64,000 bases of DNA from CBDFKJ01 sp965248805 (GTDB taxonomy: Bacteria > Pseudomonadota > Alphaproteobacteria > UBA6615): the NCBI GenBank assembly GCA_965248805.1, contig CBDFKJ010000009.1, positions 62,001-126,000 of the forward strand, written 5' to 3'. The position numbers and the translations under genes are program-made. Positions 1 to 9,642 of this stretch are shown here, in pieces. The notes under the pieces are model-generated. The model ran no database searches, had not been told where the DNA came from, and saw only the letters and a program-made list of their open reading frames with translations. How positions within the stretch are numbered: position 1 is the first letter of the stretch; each line of letters opens with the position of its first letter.

Positions 1-1
1 C

Positions 2-346
2 GCGTTCGACTGCTGGGGCCTGGTGCGTTGGTGCTGGCGCGAGCGCTTCGCCATCGAGGTGCCCGAGATCCCGGTCGACGCCGCGAACCTTCGCGCCGTG
101 CTCGCAGGCTTCCGCAATCACCCCGAGCGCCGGCGCTGGCAACTCGTGGATAGACCCTGTGAAGGCGATGCGGTGCTGATGCGCCAGTCCCGCCATCCGG
201 TCCATGTGGGCTTGTGGCTCACGGTCGACGGCGGCGGCGTGCTCCATGCCGCCCGCGATATCGGCGTGGTGTTCCAGCTTCCCGTCGATCTCACCGCCCA
301 TGGCTGGCGCATCGAGGGTACATACCGCTTCACCGGAGAGCACTGA
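2..346 (+). CDS. NlpC/P60-type phage tail assembly protein (5' partial)
   Basis: The reading frame enters from the left edge of the window and stops at 344-346, so only the C-terminal 114 residues are present. It shows the NlpC/P60 (C40 peptidase-like) signature: FDCWGLVRW carries the nucleophile-type cysteine at the start of a helix, and HPVHVGLW carries the following histidine. Lambda K and GTA tail peptidases sit in this position directly before the tail-tip gene, and here the stop overlaps the next start (TGATG), implying coupled translation. By analogy it processes peptidoglycan or assembles the tail tip. The N-terminus lies outside the window. Confidence 0.75.
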   Translation, partial: AFDCWGLVRWCWRERFAIEVPEIPVDAANLRAVLAGFRNHPERRRWQLVDRPCEGDAVLMRQSRHPVHVGLWLTVDGGGVLHAARDIGVVFQLPVDLTAHGWRIEGTYRFTGEH

Positions 347-2721
347 TGCCCGGCACCGTGGTCATGCTGCACAACCCGTTCCGCCCGGAGCGGGGCAGGG
401 ACGTGATAGCCGTCACCGAGCCACTCACTATCCGCGCCTGGCTCGACGCGCGCGGCATCCAAGAGGCGGAGACGGGCGAACCTGGGACAGGGAAGCGACA
501 AGATTGGTTCAACTGTCCGACGATCTGTCTCCGCAATGGCGAACCGGTGCTACGCGGCCGCTGGGACGACGCCATTATCGGCGCGGGCGATGTGGTGGTG
601 TTCGTGCCGCTGCCCCAGGGCGGCGGTGGCGGGGGCGGCAAGAACCCGCTGCGCACCGTCCTCATGCTCGCCGTCATGGTCGCCGCCCCCTATCTCGGCG
701 GCGTCATCGCCGGCGCCGTCGGCGTCACCTCCACGATCGGCGTCTCGCTCATCACCGCCGGCGTGGCACTCGTCGGCACCACCCTGGTCAATGTCCTGCT
801 GCCACCGCCCAAGCCCGCCGCGCCCAGCTTCGGCAGAGGCGTGCCGTCTCCCAGTCCGACCTATTCGCTGGCCGCCCAGGGTAACCAGGCGCGCCTCACC
901 CAGCCGATCCCGGTGATCTACGGCCGCCACCGGGTCTATCCCGACCTCGCGGCTACACCGTGGGTGGAATACAGGAACAACGACCAGTACCTGCATCAGC
1001 TGCACTGTATCGGCCAAGGCGAATACGACCTCGAGCAGGTCCGCATCGAGGACACACCGATCGCTTCCTTCGAAGAGGTGGAGACCCAGTTCGTTCCGCC
1101 CGGCGGCAGCGTCACCCTGTTCCAGGCCGACGTGGTGACGGCTCCCGAGGTCGCCGGCCAGGAGCTGATCGGGGCCAATCAGCGGGATGCGGGCGAGGAT
1201 GGCTGGATCGGCCCCTTCACCGCCAACCCGGCCGGGACGAGGGCCACGAGAATCGGCATCGATGTGGTGATGCCGCGCGGGCTCTATTACGCCAACGATG
1301 ACGGCAATCTCGGCAACCGCACCATTACGTGGGATGTCGAAGCCCGTGCCGTCGACGATGACGGTGTCGTCGCCGGCAACTGGATCGCGGTCGCTTCGGA
1401 GAGCGTGACCGCGAACAAGAACACGCCGCAACGCAGAAGCTATCGCTACACGGTTGCGGCCGGACGCTACGAGGTCAGGCTCAGGCGCGCCAACGACAAG
1501 ATCGGCGATGCGCGCGCCGGCCATGAGATCCGCTGGGGCGGCCTCAAGACTTTCCTCGAAGATGCGCCTGCGTTCGGCGACGTGACGCTCCTGGCGGTCA
1601 GGATGCGGGCCACCGACAATCTCTCGCAGCGCTCGGCGCGGCTCGTCAACGTCATCGTCACTCGCAGGCTGCCGGTCTGGGGTCCGGAGACCGGCTGGTC
1701 GGAGCCGCAACCCACGCGCTCCATCGCCTGGGCCTTCGCCGACGCCGCCCGGGCGAAGTACGGGGCGGGTCTGGACGATGCCCGCATCGATCTCACCGCG
1801 CTGCATGCTCTCGATGCGGTATGGCAGGCTCGGGGTGACCGCTTCGATGCCGTGTTCGACCAGGGCCTCACGGTCTGGGAGGCACTTACCCGGATCGCCC
1901 GCTGCGGCCGGGCGCTGCCGTTCCTGCAGGGCGGCATCCTGCGGATCGCCCGCGATGCACCGCGCACCTTGCCCGTCGCGCTGTTCGGCCCCCGCAACAT
2001 CGTCCGTGACAGCTTCCGCGTCCAGTACGTCATGCCCGGCGAGGACACCGCCGACGCGGTGACCGTGACCTACTTCTCGGAGCGCACCTGGACCCCGGAC
2101 GAGATCGTCGCATCATTGCCGGACAGCGCCGCCGAAGCCGCCGACATGCCCGCCACGGTGGAGCTGTTCGGCTGCACCGGCGCATCGCAGGCTGAGCGCG
2201 AGGGTCTCTATATGGCCGGAGCCAATCGCTACCGCCGGCGCATCGTCACCTTCCGCACCGAGCTCGAAGGACTGATCCCGACCTACGGCGATCTCATTGC
2301 CGTCACCCACGACCTGCCGCGCTGGGGCCAGGGCGGCGAGGTGACGGCCGTCGACGGCCGCACGCTGACCCTGAGCGAACCGTTGGAATGGGGCGCAGGA
2401 GAAGAAACCGCCGCGGGAACCGGCGTGGACACGGCCCGGCCGCCCGTCCACTACATCGCGCTTCGCCGGCGCGACGGCACGCTGAGCGGGCCCTGGCCGG
2501 TCGCGCCCAGCGGCGATAAGCGAGCCGTCGTGCTGAGCGAGGATCTCGACCTCGAGCCCTACACCGGCGCCGACGAGGAGCGCACCCACTTCGCTTTCGG
2601 CCCGGGCGAGGCATGGGGCCTGCGCGCGCGCGTGATGGCCGTCCGCCCCCGTGGCGAGCAGGTCGAGATCACCGCTGTCGGCGAGGACGTGCGCGTGCAC
2701 GAGGCCGACCAGGCCGCCTGA
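346..2721 (+). CDS. Tail-tip / host-specificity protein (J-like)
   Basis: A 791-residue protein that starts at the ATG overlapping the previous stop (GGAGAG lies just upstream). The N-terminal third has a glycine run and two hydrophobic segments (around residues 100-150: LMLAVMVAAPYLGG and ITAGVALVGTTLVNVLL), typical of phage tail-tip J proteins of the GTA/lambda type. The rest is beta-rich with motifs such as QPIPVIYGRHRV, which is characteristic of the family. It would form the distal tail tip and contact the host surface. It is the last large gene of the late operon, followed by the lysis genes. No frameshift is seen. Confidence 0.8.
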   Translation: MPGTVVMLHNPFRPERGRDVIAVTEPLTIRAWLDARGIQEAETGEPGTGKRQDWFNCPTICLRNGEPVLRGRWDDAIIGAGDVVVFVPLPQGGGGGGGKNPLRTVLMLAVMVAAPYLGGVIAGAVGVTSTIGVSLITAGVALVGTTLVNVLLPPPKPAAPSFGRGVPSPSPTYSLAAQGNQARLTQPIPVIYGRHRVYPDLAATPWVEYRNNDQYLHQLHCIGQGEYDLEQVRIEDTPIASFEEVETQFVPPGGSVTLFQADVVTAPEVAGQELIGANQRDAGEDGWIGPFTANPAGTRATRIGIDVVMPRGLYYANDDGNLGNRTITWDVEARAVDDDGVVAGNWIAVASESVTANKNTPQRRSYRYTVAAGRYEVRLRRANDKIGDARAGHEIRWGGLKTFLEDAPAFGDVTLLAVRMRATDNLSQRSARLVNVIVTRRLPVWGPETGWSEPQPTRSIAWAFADAARAKYGAGLDDARIDLTALHALDAVWQARGDRFDAVFDQGLTVWEALTRIARCGRALPFLQGGILRIARDAPRTLPVALFGPRNIVRDSFRVQYVMPGEDTADAVTVTYFSERTWTPDEIVASLPDSAAEAADMPATVELFGCTGASQAEREGLYMAGANRYRRRIVTFRTELEGLIPTYGDLIAVTHDLPRWGQGGEVTAVDGRTLTLSEPLEWGAGEETAAGTGVDTARPPVHYIALRRRDGTLSGPWPVAPSGDKRAVVLSEDLDLEPYTGADEERTHFAFGPGEAWGLRARVMAVRPRGEQVEITAVGEDVRVHEADQAA

Positions 2722-2811
2722 GCCACCACCCAACCCCAAAGAACGCCCGCCGTGACGACCTGTCGTTTGGGACGGACTGTTGTCGCGACGTTGCAGTATC
2801 GGAGACCACCC

Positions 2812-3036
2812 GTGACCGAAACCCATCTCATCGAGATCGAGCGGGCGCGCTCGGAAGCAGCGCGACATCTCTCGGAGCATGAGATCGCGTGCGAGCGGCG
2901 CTACGGCGAGCTCCAGGCGCAGCTCACCAAGATCGAGGCGCTCCACAACCGCAATACGCGCCTGCTCTACATCGTGCTCGGCGGCATGCTCGCCGTCGCC
3001 GCTCGCGCATTCTGGCCGGCGCTGTTCGGCGGCTGA
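2812..3036 (+). CDS. Small coiled-coil protein with C-terminal membrane anchor
   Basis: A 74-residue protein. I chose the GTG at 2812 because GGAG lies about 9 nt upstream; the frame is open from 2752. The N-terminal 45 residues are charged and helical (EIERARSEAARHLSEHE), followed by one hydrophobic segment (LLYIVLGGMLAVAARAFW) near the C-terminus. It sits between the tail-tip and holin genes, where phages often place lysis accessory or Rz-like proteins. No family is recognised with certainty, and a lysis role is inferred from position only. Confidence 0.5.
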   Translation: MTETHLIEIERARSEAARHLSEHEIACERRYGELQAQLTKIEALHNRNTRLLYIVLGGMLAVAARAFWPALFGG

Positions 3037-3170
3037 CGCCACGAGCCGCCGCCTCCTGCGGCGAGCCACCACACCGACCCACACCGATCTGACCGCTGCC
3101 GCTCGGCTGCCACCGTGCGCGCGTCGGCTGCGGAAATCGTCCTCATGCTCAATCCATACGGAGTTTCATC

Positions 3171-3635
3171 ATGCTGACCCTGCTTGGCAGTCTGCTGGGA
3201 TTCGCCACCAGCGCCATTCCCGACATCATGTCCCTGTTCCGCGAGCGCGCGGACCGCAAGCACGAACTCGCGGTGCTCGACCGCCAGATGGAGCAGATGC
3301 GGCTCGGTCACACCCAGCGCCTCGAGGAGATCGAGGTTCAGGCCGACATCGCGGAATCCAAGGCCCTCTACCGGCACGATGCAGCGCTGGGCGGCAGCAG
3401 CCGACGGGTGGACGGCCTTCGCGCCTCGGTTCGCCCGCTAATCACCTACGCCTTCTTCATCCTGTTTGCCTCCGTCAAGGGCTCCGGTCTCTATCTGCTG
3501 ATCGTGGTCGAGGGCCTGCTCATCGCCGAGGCCCTGCCGCGCGTCTGGGATCCCGAGACCCAGGCGCTGTTCGCCGCCGTCATGAGCTTCTGGTTCGGTA
3601 ACCGCACGCTGTCGAAGCTCCGCGAGCGGCGCTGA
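3171..3635 (+). CDS. GTA-type 3TM phage holin family protein
   Basis: A 154-residue protein with a good ribosome-binding site (GGAG about 6 nt before ATG). An N-terminal hydrophobic stretch (LLGSLLGFATSAIPDIMSLF), a charged helix (RADRKHELAVLDRQMEQM) and two further hydrophobic segments (ITYAFFILFASVKGSGLYLL and FAAVMSFWFGNRTL) match the GTA_holin_3TM type. It would permeabilise the inner membrane to release the lysozyme encoded 4 nt downstream. A similar protein sits at 41213-41767, so the window holds two holin-like genes from two phage lysis cassettes. Confidence 0.7.
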   Translation: MLTLLGSLLGFATSAIPDIMSLFRERADRKHELAVLDRQMEQMRLGHTQRLEEIEVQADIAESKALYRHDAALGGSSRRVDGLRASVRPLITYAFFILFASVKGSGLYLLIVVEGLLIAEALPRVWDPETQALFAAVMSFWFGNRTLSKLRERR

Positions 3636-3639
3636 GGCC

Positions 3640-4080
3640 ATGCGCCATCTCTCCGACGACGGCCTTGCCCTGATCAAGCGCTTCGAGGGCTTCGCGTCCG
3701 AGATCTACATCTGTCCGGGCGGCTGGCCCACCATCGGCTACGGCCACGTGGTGCGGGAGGGCGAGCAGAACCGGTTCGCGGATGGCATCGACGAGGCGAC
3801 GGCCGAAGAGCTGCTCCGCCGCGATGTCGAGACCGCCGAACGATCCGTGCTGCGCCTCATCCGGGTGCCGCTCGAGGACGGCCGGTTCGACGCGCTCTGT
3901 TCCTTCGCCTTCAACCTGGGTGCCGGTGCGCTCCAGCGCTCGACGCTGCGGCGCAAGGTCAACCGCGAAGAGCACGACGCCGTGCCGGCCGAGTTCCGGC
4001 GCTGGGTCTGGGCCGGCGGACGCAAGCTCAAAGGGCTGGTGCGGCGACGGGAGGCGGAGGCGGCGCTCTATTCCGGATAG
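3640..4080 (+). CDS. Phage lysozyme, GH24 endolysin
   Basis: A 146-residue T4/P22-type lysozyme that cleaves the peptidoglycan glycan strand. The catalytic E-8aa-(D/C)-5aa-T arrangement is visible: Glu16 in KRFEGF, Cys25, and Thr31 in GWPTIGYGH. Cys instead of Asp at the second position is a known variant of the P22-like branch. There is no signal peptide, so export depends on the adjacent holin. It closes the left late operon. A second, broken lysozyme of the same family lies at 9598-11093; the two share close nucleotide similarity over the last third. Confidence 0.9.
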   Translation: MRHLSDDGLALIKRFEGFASEIYICPGGWPTIGYGHVVREGEQNRFADGIDEATAEELLRRDVETAERSVLRLIRVPLEDGRFDALCSFAFNLGAGALQRSTLRRKVNREEHDAVPAEFRRWVWAGGRKLKGLVRRREAEAALYSG

Positions 4081-4117
4081 CTTGGGGAGCGTGCCGCAGC
4101 TCTGGATGCTCGGTCGA

Positions 4118-7100
4118 TCAGTTATCTTGCGACGCCGATTGGCGGTCCGGCTCAAGCGTCAGCACCGGCACGATCACTTCCCAACGATCGCACTCTAAGT
4201 AGTCGCGATATTCCGGTTTCGATGCCTCGCGGCTCCATCCCACGACGGCCAGAACCGAGGCTGACCGGCACCGTGTCCCGGCTGGGGGCTCGAAGCTCTT
4301 GGCCAAACGCCCCACCACCATGCTTTCCAGATTCAGCAGTTCCCAACGCCCACCGTTGGCAACTCTCGTTTGCAGGGGATCGCCGGGAGACAGCGCGGCG
4401 GCGGCACGGTGTATGGGTTGATCAGCGCCCTGCCGTCCCGCGAATCCGAGATCCACCTGTTCAAGAGTTAGCTGGACCAATCGGTGTTCCAGCCCCTCGG
4501 CCGCGGGCGGAAGCACACCCGGTTCGCGGTGCAAAACACAAGGTCTGTCGTGCAACGTTTCCCGCAACCGGTGCGGTCCCTCGAAGCGCAAGAGCGCGAG
4601 GGTCTGCCGGGCGCGCGTCATCGCCACGTAGTACAGTCTCCTGGCCTCGTCCGGGTCCTCACCGTCTCCGACGCGGTTCCAGCTGCCGTCCAGTACCACC
4701 ACATGGTCGAACTCCAGGCCCTTGGCGCGGTGCGCGGTCATCAGCAGGAGCCCGCGCTGACGCCGGCGGATGTCCCGGCCCCATTCGGCAAGCCATTCGA
4801 TGAAGTGTTTCACAGGGGTTTCCGCACCACCGGTCTCCAAGGCGTGCTCCTCGATGGCTTGCCGCAGCAGCTCGTTCCAGGGGTTGGACGCGCAGGTGTC
4901 CGCCCAGCCGTGCAGTGCGGCGCCGTCGACGAGGCCGGTCTCCCGGCCGCGCAGCCATTCGACGAACGCGCGGGTCTCGCGCAAGCGCCAGAAGCCGGGG
5001 ATTTCCTCGTTTCCCAACTGTGCTGGAATACCCTGCATCTCGCAGAACGCGCGCACCGGATCCAGATAGGTCCACTCGCGCGCGATCACGGCGCAACGTG
5101 ACCAGTCCCAATCCGGCGACAGACCGGCAAGGCGCAACAACTCCGCCATCGCGGTTCGCGCCTGCGAGACCGGATCGCGCCCCGCCGGCAGGATCTGCAC
5201 CCGCCCGCGCGAGACCGGGTCCAGCTCCTGCCATGCTCCGCCCGGCGAGTCCTTTGCCCGCACCCGGTCGATATGGATGGGATGCTCCGCCTTCATCCGC
5301 TCCCGCGCCGGCTCGATCATCGCGTTGGCCGCGGCGATGATGTGGCCGGTGGAGCGGTAGTCGTCGGTGAGGTAGATGGGCCTCGGCCCGTAATCCGCCT
5401 CGAAACGACGGATGAACTCTACCGACGTGCCATTGAAGGCGTAAATGTTCTGATCGTCGTCACCGACCGCGAACAGGGTGAGCTTGGCGTCTTCTTCCTC
5501 CAGCGTGCGCCCGGCAAAAGCCGATATCAGCTCGTACTGGTCCGCGCCGATGTCCTGGTATTCGTCAACCAGGATCCAGCGGAACCCCGCTAGCAGCCGT
5601 TCGCGCTGCTCGTCCGCCTCCTCCGGCGGAAGACCCTCGCCGCGCAGCAGTTCCACCGCGCGGCGGATCACCTCCCGGAACAGCTCGTCGTCGGGATGCT
5701 CCTCCCGGCCCGTGAAACTGGCGCCGGCCAGCCGCATGGCCAGGGCGTGGCAAGTGAGCACGGTCACGCCGCGCGCGTCGTGGCCGATGAGATCTTTGAG
5801 ACGGCGGCGGATGTCGACCGCCGCGTGTCGGTTGTAGGCCAGAGCCAGGATCCCGCGGGCGTTCTCGCGCCGCACGCGTATCAAATAGGCGATCCGATGC
5901 ACCAGCACCCGCGTCTTGCCGGAGCCCGGGCCGGCGAGCACGAGCACATTGGTCTGGTCCCGGTCGTCGGCAACGATGCGCTGCTGGATGGGGTTCTTCA
6001 GGCTTTCGACGATGGCCCGCCAAGATTCGGGCGTGGTTTCCCGGCCGATCTCCCGGTCCCGGCCGGGCAACCAGCGGCGGAGAAACTCCTCCTCCTTGAG
6101 AGCGAAATAATCCATCGCCAGACGCAGCGCGTCGGTCATGGCAGCGAGCCCACGCTCGGCGAATTCCACCATCACATGGATCTGCAGGACCTGGCCCTTG
6201 TAATGAAGGGCGAGGGGCTCGAAGTCGGTCTTGGCGAAGCCGCGGCGGTCCCGCTGCTCCAGGCAGATGGTCATGGCCGGACGGAACACCGCGAGGCCCT
6301 TGTTGAGGCGGATGACTTCCTGCTCGTGCAGCCATAGCAGAGCGCGGTCCAGCAGCTTGTTGAGGTTCCTGATCTTGCTCTTCAGAACCAAGTCGGACTC
6401 GATCGCCTGGGTCAGCTTGCCGAGCGTGGTTTCGGCCAACAGATCCGTGCCCCGGATTCCGGCAGGCAGGCAGGCGAGGAGATGATCCAGCAGGCGCCCC
6501 GCTGCCTCGCGCCGGATCCGCGCGGTCTCCTCCAACGCCCGCCATTCGCGTTGCAGCGTCACCCGCGCCGTCTCCGCGTCCTGCTTTCTCACCGTCAAGC
6601 TGCCCGCCGCGCCGTCCTCGCCGCGGCCGTCGTAGGCGATGCTCCGCAGAATGCGCCACAGCCGCTCCGGCAGGGGATCGGCCAGGCCCTCGTCCCGCAG
6701 GACCTGCGAGGCAATACGCAGATGCAGCGACGACGTGTTTCCCTTGCCCTGGTCCGGCGCCGCTTCTCGCATGTGAGCGATCAGGGCGGTCTCCAGTTTG
6801 GCCGCCTCCTTCAGGCGCTTGAGCGAGGCACGCTCCACACCCACGTGGACGAACGCGGTCAACACCGTGTCGTTGTTGGCGATGCCCAGCCGCTCCAGGT
6901 CGTACAATGCGCCGCGCACGGCCTCGGGGCTCAGGCCCGTTATGCCCATCAGCTCGTCGGTGGTGACGCCCTCGTCGGCACTGGCCTCGATCAGCGCCTC
7001 GACGATCCGCAGCAACTGCCCGCGATAGGCTACCGCCAAGGATGTCCTGTCCAGCTTCGCGCGGGCCTCTTCGACTGAGTTAACCCGGAGCGATGACGGG

Positions 7101-9256
7101 AACACCTGGACCACGTTCTCCTCCCGAGCCAGCAGCCCCGCCTCTTCCAACCAAGCGACGGCGGTCCTCACGCGGGTATCGTCGGTGGCGGAGTCGCGTT
7201 CGAAGGCCTTGTCCTCGTCCTCGCCAAGGATCTCGCCGGCGGTCGCCACCACCTCGCCGTCCAGGCGCTTCCTGCGGTCCAGGTTGCGCAACGCCCGCAA
7301 GATACCGTGGATTTCGGCCCTGGTGAGGCGAGAGTAGGCAGACATGCTGAACTGGCGTTCCACGTCATCCGCCGTGTACAGCATTACGCACCGCGCCGGT
7401 GCGCGGTCCCGGCCGGCGCGTCCCGCCTCCTGAAGATAGTTCTCCAGCGAGCCCGGAATGTCGGCATGGACGACCAGCCGCACGTCCGGCTTGTCGATTC
7501 CCATGCCGAACGCGTTTGTCGCCACGATCGCGCGCAGTTCGCCGCCGATGAAGCGCCGCTGTACGTCCTTCTTGGTCTCCGGCGGAAGGCCCGCGTGGAA
7601 ATACTCCGCGGCGACGCCCTTCAACTGCAGGAACTCCGCCACCTCCTCGCTCTGCCGGCGCGTCGCGCAATAGACGATGGCGCCGCCCGGCATGTCCGTG
7701 GGCAAGTAGGACGTCAAGACTTGGTGGATGTGCGCGAACTTCTCGCCAGACGTCGTCGGGATCACCTCGAAGGTTAGATTGGCGCGCTCGGCGCCACCGT
7801 CGAAGACGGTCAGCTCGATGCCGAGCTTGTCCCGGAAATGCCCAACGATATCCTCCGTCACGTCCGGCTTGGCAGTCGCGGTCAAACACAGTACCGGCGG
7901 CACCGGCCCGGCACCCGCCCTCTCCCGGATGAAACGACCCACGTAGCGGTAATCGGGCCGGAAATCGTGCCCCCATCTCGACAGGCAGTGCGCTTCGTCC
8001 AGCACCCACCCGCCGATCTCGCGCTGGACGAGTGCCCGGCGCACGGAGCGGGAGCGGAGCTGCTCCGGAGAGATGATGAGAATACCCGCATCGCCTAGCC
8101 GGACCCGGTCCAGCGCGTCTGCCCGCTCGGGCATCGACAGCATCCCGTTGACCGTCACGCACGAGCCGATTCCGCGTGCTTCCAATCCCGTCACCTGATC
8201 CGCCATCAACGCGACCAGGGGCGAAATCACCACCGTCAGCGCGCCCGTCTTGTCGTAGCGGGACAGGGCCGGGATCTGATAACAGAGGGATTTTCCCGTG
8301 CCGGTGGGCAGAATCCCGAGCACGTGCTCTCCCGCCATCGCCACCTCGACGATGGACCGTTGCATGGGGCGCCCATCGTCGCCCGCCGGTTCCGGGCGGA
8401 AATCGGAAAAGCCGAACCAGCGCGTGAGCTCCTTGCGGGCGTCGTGACGTTCCCGGCACCAGGCACATGCGGGATCGGTGCAGGCGGTGTCCCTGAGGCG
8501 ACGCACCAGGTGGCCCGCCTCCGGGAACTGGTGGTTCACCCAGGGCGGCATGACCGAATTGCCGCCCGCCACCGACAGCCATGCCAGCGCGTAGGCCAAC
8601 GCCCAGCCGGAAGCCGCCGCCTCCGCCGTGACCTCGCGCCCGTGAGTGACGCAGGCAATGCCTGCCAGCCGCTTGCCGATCGCGGCGACGGCCTCGGTGT
8701 CCGAGGGACAGCGCGAGCCGCGAAGCTCGGAGAAGAAATCGTCGAGGGCCCGGTCCTTGCCCTCCGGTTCCGGCGTGCTCAGCCAATGGCACGCCGCCAG
8801 CAGATCCGGCGCGGCGCCCCGCAGCGCCTGCTGCTGATCTTCGAACACCTTCAGCGCGAGGCGGGCGTCGAGCTCCGGGTCATTCCGTTGTCCACCCTTG
8901 AGTTCGCCGTCCTGGTAGTGCTTGACGAGGTGGTGGTAGGGATTACGGGGAAAGGCGAGGGGGCTGAGACGCAGCGTGTCGATCGTCGGGAGTTTCAGCA
9001 GCCGCAAGTCGGGCTTCGCCGCCGCGAGGTGCGGCAGGTCGAAGGCGATCAGGTTGTGGCCCAGAACAAAGGATGCTCCGTTGGCGAGATCGTCTAGTTT
9101 CGCCAATCCCGCCGCCAAGTTGCCACCGCTAAACACAAAGCGCCGACCGGTATCCGCACGCACCCCGGCAAGGGCGTGAATGCGGCTGTCCGCTTTGCCA
9201 ACTTCGAGGTCCAGCGAAAGGCAGCGTGGCGAGAAGGTCGTGTCTTCATCCGGCAT
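4118..9256 (-). CDS. Giant DEDD-exonuclease-like / RecQ / UvrD-type double helicase
   Basis: One uninterrupted 1712-residue frame, counting from the ATG at 9256; in-frame ATG codons at 9283 and 9304 are possible alternatives. Residues ~12-135 look like a DEDD 3'-5' exonuclease (DLE at 16-18, HNLIAFDLP with Asp73, NDPELDAR with Asp130). A CxxxxCxxC cluster lies near 259-267. A RecQ-type SF2 helicase follows: PTGTGKS ~317-323, DEAH 420-423, the FGMGIDKPDVR and QEAGRAGRDR motifs, and winged-helix-like linkers to ~1000. The C-terminal third is a UvrD/Rep SF1 helicase: GPGSGKT ~1109-1115, VDEYQDI, and YYVAMTRARQTL. It lies between two lysozyme genes of prophage origin, convergent with the first. 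This suggests prophage cargo acting on DNA ends, plausibly in defence or repair; function is inference. Confidence 0.85.
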   Translation of the reverse strand: MPDEDTTFSPRCLSLDLEVGKADSRIHALAGVRADTGRRFVFSGGNLAAGLAKLDDLANGASFVLGHNLIAFDLPHLAAAKPDLRLLKLPTIDTLRLSPLAFPRNPYHHLVKHYQDGELKGGQRNDPELDARLALKVFEDQQQALRGAAPDLLAACHWLSTPEPEGKDRALDDFFSELRGSRCPSDTEAVAAIGKRLAGIACVTHGREVTAEAAASGWALAYALAWLSVAGGNSVMPPWVNHQFPEAGHLVRRLRDTACTDPACAWCRERHDARKELTRWFGFSDFRPEPAGDDGRPMQRSIVEVAMAGEHVLGILPTGTGKSLCYQIPALSRYDKTGALTVVISPLVALMADQVTGLEARGIGSCVTVNGMLSMPERADALDRVRLGDAGILIISPEQLRSRSVRRALVQREIGGWVLDEAHCLSRWGHDFRPDYRYVGRFIRERAGAGPVPPVLCLTATAKPDVTEDIVGHFRDKLGIELTVFDGGAERANLTFEVIPTTSGEKFAHIHQVLTSYLPTDMPGGAIVYCATRRQSEEVAEFLQLKGVAAEYFHAGLPPETKKDVQRRFIGGELRAIVATNAFGMGIDKPDVRLVVHADIPGSLENYLQEAGRAGRDRAPARCVMLYTADDVERQFSMSAYSRLTRAEIHGILRALRNLDRRKRLDGEVVATAGEILGEDEDKAFERDSATDDTRVRTAVAWLEEAGLLAREENVVQVFPSSLRVNSVEEARAKLDRTSLAVAYRGQLLRIVEALIEASADEGVTTDELMGITGLSPEAVRGALYDLERLGIANNDTVLTAFVHVGVERASLKRLKEAAKLETALIAHMREAAPDQGKGNTSSLHLRIASQVLRDEGLADPLPERLWRILRSIAYDGRGEDGAAGSLTVRKQDAETARVTLQREWRALEETARIRREAAGRLLDHLLACLPAGIRGTDLLAETTLGKLTQAIESDLVLKSKIRNLNKLLDRALLWLHEQEVIRLNKGLAVFRPAMTICLEQRDRRGFAKTDFEPLALHYKGQVLQIHVMVEFAERGLAAMTDALRLAMDYFALKEEEFLRRWLPGRDREIGRETTPESWRAIVESLKNPIQQRIVADDRDQTNVLVLAGPGSGKTRVLVHRIAYLIRVRRENARGILALAYNRHAAVDIRRRLKDLIGHDARGVTVLTCHALAMRLAGASFTGREEHPDDELFREVIRRAVELLRGEGLPPEEADEQRERLLAGFRWILVDEYQDIGADQYELISAFAGRTLEEEDAKLTLFAVGDDDQNIYAFNGTSVEFIRRFEADYGPRPIYLTDDYRSTGHIIAAANAMIEPARERMKAEHPIHIDRVRAKDSPGGAWQELDPVSRGRVQILPAGRDPVSQARTAMAELLRLAGLSPDWDWSRCAVIAREWTYLDPVRAFCEMQGIPAQLGNEEIPGFWRLRETRAFVEWLRGRETGLVDGAALHGWADTCASNPWNELLRQAIEEHALETGGAETPVKHFIEWLAEWGRDIRRRQRGLLLMTAHRAKGLEFDHVVVLDGSWNRVGDGEDPDEARRLYYVAMTRARQTLALLRFEGPHRLRETLHDRPCVLHREPGVLPPAAEGLEHRLVQLTLEQVDLGFAGRQGADQPIHRAAAALSPGDPLQTRVANGGRWELLNLESMVVGRLAKSFEPPAGTRCRSASVLAVVGWSREASKPEYRDYLECDRWEVIVPVLTLEPDRQSASQDN

Positions 9257-9597
9257 CGGGTGCGCCGATGTTGGGGTGGGCATCCAACGAGGCGCCGTCC
9301 CCACTCCCGGGGATCGGCCGCGATATCAGGGGACAGTTGCCATGTTTGATGCGCCGCCCGAAGCGAAACCTTCATTACTGAATCACGCCGCCCGGGAGCC
9401 GGTCAACCTTGATGTGGTTCGCCTCCTTCATCGTGGGCCAGTTCAACAGAAGCAATCGCTATGCATTTATCGGTTCGCTTCGTAGCTGCGGCCGAGTATT
9501 TCACGTTAGCTTCGTCAGCGTTTGCTCAGACGTGCGAGGTCATCGGCAATGTTCCAGCCTCGACCCGCTGCGAGATCTGCGGTGTTGCGACATCCGT
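9257..9597. other. Gene-free stretch upstream of the helicase gene
   Basis: About 340 bp between the helicase start and the lysozyme remnant. It should hold the helicase promoter on the minus strand, but I could not pick a convincing -10/-35 pair. No open frame here resembles a known protein. It merges without a clear boundary into the second lysozyme fragment. Confidence 0.4.
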
Positions 9598-9642
9598 TCT
9601 CGGCGCCGGCACGCTGCAGCGCTCGACACTCCGGCGCAAGGT

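Noticed and set aside
550..1806. 418-codon minus-strand open frame
   Set aside because: Antisense shadow of the tail-tip gene, with no protein-like motifs.
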